Positions 53,144 to 56,131 of a DNA stretch of 56,131 bases are shown one piece after another. Origin of the DNA: Myxococcales bacterium (GTDB lineage Bacteria > Myxococcota_A > UBA9160 > SMWR01); contig JABSQW010000027.1 of assembly GCA_013215605.1 (NCBI GenBank), positions 1-56,131 of the forward strand, written 5' to 3'. Made by a program: the position numbers and the translations under genes. Under the pieces are notes generated by a model, which saw only the letters and a list, made by a program, of their open reading frames with translations, was not told the origin of the DNA and made no database searches. Each line of letters opens with the position of its first letter. The stretch's first letter is position 1.

Positions 53144-53177
53144 TTCGTTCCCTCCCGCTCCGCGCCGCGGTCCGGCC

Positions 53178-53855
53178 TCAGTATTCTTCGCACATCATCC
53201 AGCCGCGTGCGGGGGTGAATTCGATCGTGGGCAGATCGTAGACCACCCCCTGGTACGAGATCCCCGTGACCCGGAGCCGAAAAGCCCCGGGGTCCGCTTC
53301 CGCCGCGCGCTCGAGACCGAAACCGTCGGCGAGGCGCCAGGTCGATGTCCATCTCTCGAAGGGAACTTCCTCTTCTCGTTCTTCGCGCGCGTCGAATCGC
53401 CGTGTCCGGCCGTCCGACGAGACGACCTCGACCACCACACCCGAGAAGTCGACATCCTCGTGCGCAGGCTCGATCACGCGGAAATCGATGGCGAGCCCGT
53501 GAGTATCGCCGAGGCGCCGCTGGGGAAAAGCAGACGGCGGAATGGCGGGGAGCACGGGGAGGAACAGCGGACCCGCGGTCCACGTAGTCACCCGGTGCGC
53601 CTCCGCCTGTACGCCCACGACCAACTCGCCGGAGCGCAGCAGCACCCGGTCCGGTGGCCCGGTGAATCGCTGGCCGGGCTTCCAGCCACAGCGCCACTCG
53701 GTGTCGTAGTGAGCCTCGCCGCCAGGAGCGCTCGGGGCGGGATAGTGGTGGAGTTGCACGAACGAGCAGCCGCCGAGACCCAGCAGTGCGGACGCGAACC
53801 CGATCGCTGCCGCTCGACCGCTCGAACGAAAGCTTCGGTAGTGCGGGCGCGCCAT
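53178..53855 (-). CDS. Lipoprotein of unknown function
   Basis: A 225-residue predicted lipoprotein. ATG 53855 starts a basic N-region and hydrophobic segment ending LGGC. The mature part is beta-rich (VVVEVVSSDGRTRRF, ERWTSTWRLADGFGL, FRLRVTGISYQGVVYDLP) with no catalytic motif that I recognise. It heads the leftward operon with the HEAT-like and dgkA genes, 34 bp upstream of the TTG. Likely an envelope accessory protein. Confidence 0.75.
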   Translation of the reverse strand: MARPHYRSFRSSGRAAAIGFASALLGLGGCSFVQLHHYPAPSAPGGEAHYDTEWRCGWKPGQRFTGPPDRVLLRSGELVVGVQAEAHRVTTWTAGPLFLPVLPAIPPSAFPQRRLGDTHGLAIDFRVIEPAHEDVDFSGVVVEVVSSDGRTRRFDAREEREEEVPFERWTSTWRLADGFGLERAAEADPGAFRLRVTGISYQGVVYDLPTIEFTPARGWMMCEEY

Positions 53856-54031
53856 CCAGTGCTCCCTGTGACTCCGACCTCGAGCGCAGCGAGATCCTGC
53901 GGTCGTCGCGGCTCGACTCAACGCGGCCGCAGTCGAAGCAGTATGATGAACGGACGGACGCGGTCAACTCGCCGAGTCGCGGCCCGCGACCGCAACGACA
54001 CCCGGCCCTCGAGCCTGACGGGGACTTCCCG

Positions 54032-54517
54032 ATGAGCGATCAACGTATCGAACTCCTGCAGGGAATGGCTTTCTTCGGCGGTGTCACTCCCGAGGTGCTC
54101 GACCTTCTCCTCGAACGCGTCAAGCCGGTCTCCGTCGCGACCGGCGAGTACTTCTTCCGCGAGGGCGATCACGGCGCTTCGGCGTTCGTCCTCGAGAGCG
54201 GACGCGTCTCGGTGGTGAAGACCTGGCAGGAGCGAGGCTATCTCCTCCGGCATCTTCGCGCCGGTGATTGCTTCGGCGAAGTCGCGCTCATGGACTTCTG
54301 CCCCCGCAGTGCATCCGTCCGCGCGGATGAGGAATGCCGGGCCATCGAGCTGTCGACCCTCGACCTGCAGCAGGTGGCTCGCCACAACACCGAGCAGTTC
54401 GCGATGATCTACATGAACATCGGTCGCGAACTCAGCCGCCGGCTTCGCGCCGCAGACGATCGCGCGTTCGCCAACGCAGTCGAGGTCGGTGAGATCGCAC
54501 CGGCACCCGACTCCTGA
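54032..54517 (+). CDS. Cyclic-nucleotide-binding domain protein (no DNA-binding domain)
   Basis: A 161-residue protein that is a lone cNMP-binding domain (PF00027). LLQGMAFFGGVTPEVLD begins the fold, EYFFREGDHGASAFVLESG and AGDCFGEVALMDFCPRSASVRA form the phosphate-binding cassette (GE...R-S-A), and IELSTLDLQQVARH closes it. Unlike CRP/FNR there is no C-terminal helix-turn-helix, so it likely acts by protein contact. ATG 54032. It stands between the lipoprotein operon and two exported-protein genes, reading away from both. Confidence 0.9.
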   Translation: MSDQRIELLQGMAFFGGVTPEVLDLLLERVKPVSVATGEYFFREGDHGASAFVLESGRVSVVKTWQERGYLLRHLRAGDCFGEVALMDFCPRSASVRADEECRAIELSTLDLQQVARHNTEQFAMIYMNIGRELSRRLRAADDRAFANAVEVGEIAPAPDS

Positions 54518-54536
54518 GGCCCCGGCAGGGGGTCGC

Positions 54537-55052
54537 TCAACGGAACTCGAACGAGTCGAGGAAGCGGCGGATCTCCTTGTCCTCGAGGCCTGGACGTACC
54601 GTGGTGCCGAGGAGTGTGTAGAGCCGTCGACCGGACAGAACGATCTGGGCAATGTTGAGGCGTTTTCCGTCGTCGGAGTGGAAGACCACTTCGCGTGCGG
54701 TGCGAGCGTGCTTCTGGATCGGCTGCACGCTCAGTACGTCGGAGCGAGTGCCCGGCACGATGTTCGCCTGCTGGGCGTCGAACAGTTTCTGCAGGTCCAC
54801 GGCTTCGATGAACTCGCGCGGGTACTCGGCGTAGACGACCGCGTACGATCCAAAGCCCTTCTCCACCTGGTAGATCACCGTACTCTGACGACCCCACGGA
54901 ACCGTCGTGACGTCCTCGTGTCGCTGCATGACGTTGGGCACCGAAACGACGAACGAGTCGCTCATGGGCCGCATGCGCAGCCACGGGTCTCCGCTACCGG
55001 CGCCCAGGAGAACGACGGACGACACCACGAGTGCGGCTACGTGTCGGAGCAC
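54537..55052 (-). CDS. Exported protein of unknown function
   Basis: A 171-residue protein. A short signal sequence (MLRHVAALVVSSVVLLGAGS) precedes a beta-rich body: SFVVSVPNVMQRHEDV, VEKGFGSYAVVYAEYP, AREVVFHSDDGKRLNIAQIV and the tail GLEDKEIRRFLDSFEF. The last segment reads like secreted proteins with a hydrolase-scaffold domain, but no catalytic residues are evident. GTG 55052 is the only start that keeps the signal. Related to PsbP-like/DUF1795-type folds at most. Confidence 0.65.
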   Translation of the reverse strand: MLRHVAALVVSSVVLLGAGSGDPWLRMRPMSDSFVVSVPNVMQRHEDVTTVPWGRQSTVIYQVEKGFGSYAVVYAEYPREFIEAVDLQKLFDAQQANIVPGTRSDVLSVQPIQKHARTAREVVFHSDDGKRLNIAQIVLSGRRLYTLLGTTVRPGLEDKEIRRFLDSFEFR

Positions 55053-55084
55053 GGAAGGACCCCGAAGAGCGCGAATGCGTCGAG

Positions 55085-55396
55085 TTACAGATCCCCGAGG
55101 GGCCGCTCGAACAACTCGCTGGCGGGTTCGCTAAACGCCCGGTCCCTCGCGTCGTCGATGACCACGGTGTCCCCGAAGATGTACGGAATCGGCATCGTCG
55201 CGATGAAGGCCGCGCTTCCGACGATGAACGTGAGCAGCCGGACCGGGCGGAAGAAGACCAGATCGAGCACGATCAGATCGGCGCTCGGAGACTCGTCAGC
55301 GTCATCCTGAGCGATGGAGGGAGTGGCGCACAGCGACACAACCAACACCGCGGCGAGCACCACATGGAGAGTCTTTCGAATCGTTCGACTCTTCAT
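55085..55396 (-). CDS. Small exported membrane protein of unknown function
   Basis: A 103-residue protein with a signal peptide (VVLAAVLVVSLCATPSIAQ). One or two hydrophobic segments follow (VFFRPVRLLTFIVGSAAFIA, MPIPYIFGD). GAGG lies five bases before the ATG at 55396. The DDADESPSADLIVLDL linker is acidic. I do not recognise the family. It is upstream of the other exported gene and could be co-transcribed with it. Confidence 0.65.
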   Translation of the reverse strand: MKSRTIRKTLHVVLAAVLVVSLCATPSIAQDDADESPSADLIVLDLVFFRPVRLLTFIVGSAAFIATMPIPYIFGDTVVIDDARDRAFSEPASELFERPLGDL

Positions 55397-55804
55397 CGTT
55401 TCCTCGCTTCGCAGGATCGGGCGCGGTTCGACGGCCACGCGCTGGCGTGAGCGCAGAATCGGCGCATCGGCGATGTATGCTAACACAGCGCGAACACGAC
55501 GAAGCGCCCCGGATTCCCGCCTTCCGCCCGTCCGCGACCCGACGCGAGACGACCCACGGGGTGTCCGGACGACGTCACCCAAAGCAGGGGCTGCGACCAG
55601 AATTCGACCGGAATCCCGCGAGATTGGCCCATTTGGGGGATGAAGGAGAAGCGGCCGGCGAGCAAAGAATATCGGTCTCGCCGCGGAGTCTGACCCGACG
55701 CGGCCGCTGTGGCTTCCACGGCCCGGGCGGAACGCGAAAGTTGTACCACCGCAGCCAGCAAAATGTTAAGTAAAGGACTCCTTCGGGATCCTGGAGGGCG
55801 CAGA
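55397..55804. other. Intergenic region between divergent exported-protein genes
   Basis: About 400 bases with no supported gene. It becomes AT-rich near 55741-55775 (TTGTACC...AAATGTTAAGTAAAGG), where a promoter for the rightward beta-barrel gene is likely, although no clear -35/-10 pair is seen. A hairpin near the ribosome-binding site is listed separately. Confidence 0.5.
55775..55797 (+). promoter_or_regulatory. Leader hairpin with UUCG loop before the beta-barrel gene
   Basis: GGA(C)TCC (55775-55781, one bulged C) pairs with GGATCC (55786-55791) around TTCG (55782-55785), a C(UUCG)G-closed tetraloop that is unusually stable. The Shine-Dalgarno GGAGG (55793-55797) follows after one base. 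CTCC (55778-55781) could alternatively pair with this GGAG. Possible mRNA-stability or translation-control element. Confidence 0.4.
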
Positions 55805-56131
55805 GTGCTCGTGCGACGATCGTTCGGGCTCGCCTTGGCGATGCTTTTCTGCTTCGCCGGGTCGTCCGACGCGCGGGGTGACCGCGACGACCGCTCAAGC
55901 GGTAAGGGACCGATTTATTCGCGGCCCGGCTGGTACGTGGGAGGCGGCGGGAACTTCGCGCTGCTCGACAGCGGCACCTTGTCCCACCCGGAAAAGAGCG
56001 CGGGCTCGCGCGGATTCGGACCCGGCGCGAACATGCGCGCGGGCTATCGATTTGCGAACCGCCTGGCCATCGAGTTCGAATCGAACTGGATGCGCCACCA
56101 GGACATCGGCCGCGCAGACTTCCTCCGTGGG
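55805..56131 (+). CDS. Outer-membrane beta-barrel protein, N-terminal part (3' truncated by window edge)
   Basis: A frame open to the window end. GTG 55805 has GGAGG seven bases upstream and starts a signal peptide (FGLALAMLFCFAGSSDA). The mature part has PGWYVGGGGNFALL, a glycine-rich loop, and GYRFANRLAIEFESNWM, alternating strands typical of OmpA/OmpW-like barrel proteins. About 109 residues are visible. It likely sits in the outer membrane. Confidence 0.72.
   Translation, partial: MLVRRSFGLALAMLFCFAGSSDARGDRDDRSSGKGPIYSRPGWYVGGGGNFALLDSGTLSHPEKSAGSRGFGPGANMRAGYRFANRLAIEFESNWMRHQDIGRADFLRG

Overview
The window is 56 kb of GC-rich, densely coding bacterial chromosome. There are no rRNA, tRNA, CRISPR or insertion-sequence features. 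Gene content (LPS transport, a KDO-8-P synthase, PEP-CTERM sorting, Kdo-linked glycosyltransferase-like genes, PlsB, many lipid/hydrophobic-compound oxidation genes) points to a Gram-negative bacterium of the deltaproteobacterial/myxobacterial/Binatota-like spectrum. That placement is inferred from gene flavour, not from a marker gene.

Region 1 (1-9970) is catabolic. After the tail of a molybdopterin oxidoreductase comes a leftward cluster of an F420/flavin (LLM) oxidoreductase, a small alpha-beta-barrel-like protein, an SDR, a cytochrome P450 and an amidohydrolase. Divergent from it is a carboxymuconolactone decarboxylase/AhpD-family gene with an in-frame TGA at codon 67, in a Cys-x-x-(TGA) motif. 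A perfect hairpin follows 20 nt downstream, so this is most simply read as a selenoprotein with its own bSECIS. A cyclase-family hydrolase, two membrane-associated proteins and a two-gene XdhC pair follow.

Region 2 (9970-15000) is more accessory: a PEP-CTERM protein, a small conserved-looking protein, a decayed peroxiredoxin pseudogene, a secreted/anchored metallophosphoesterase, an orphan gene with an elaborate repeat-containing promoter, and a NYN-OST-HTH RNase-like gene with a tiny basic partner.

Region 3 (15000-36000) is mostly envelope and lipids: a large CehA/McbA-type PHP metalloprotein, a lipoprotein M1 aminopeptidase, a GDSL/SGNH-like protein, an acyl-CoA dehydrogenase, a single-ORF LptF-LptG fusion, two nucleotidyltransferases, KdsA, an ELM1-family protein, an MsbA-like ABC exporter, a metallophosphoesterase, and a translationally coupled operon. 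The operon encodes a CDP-alcohol phosphatidyltransferase, an exported lipocalin/AttH-like protein and a Tam41-like CDP-diacylglycerol synthase candidate.

Region 4 (36000-56131) holds a MarR regulator with a clear palindromic operator, a DUF192 lipoprotein, an SDR, a GPH-type MFS carrier, an alpha/beta hydrolase, PlsB, an NSS transporter, a VOC protein and a cation/proton antiporter fused to a PTS EIIA domain. It also has a second (cytosolic) M1 aminopeptidase, a tight five-gene operon (lipoprotein, HEAT-like, DgkA, nitronate monooxygenase, membrane dipeptidase), a stand-alone cyclic-nucleotide-binding protein, two exported small proteins and the start of an outer-membrane beta-barrel gene.
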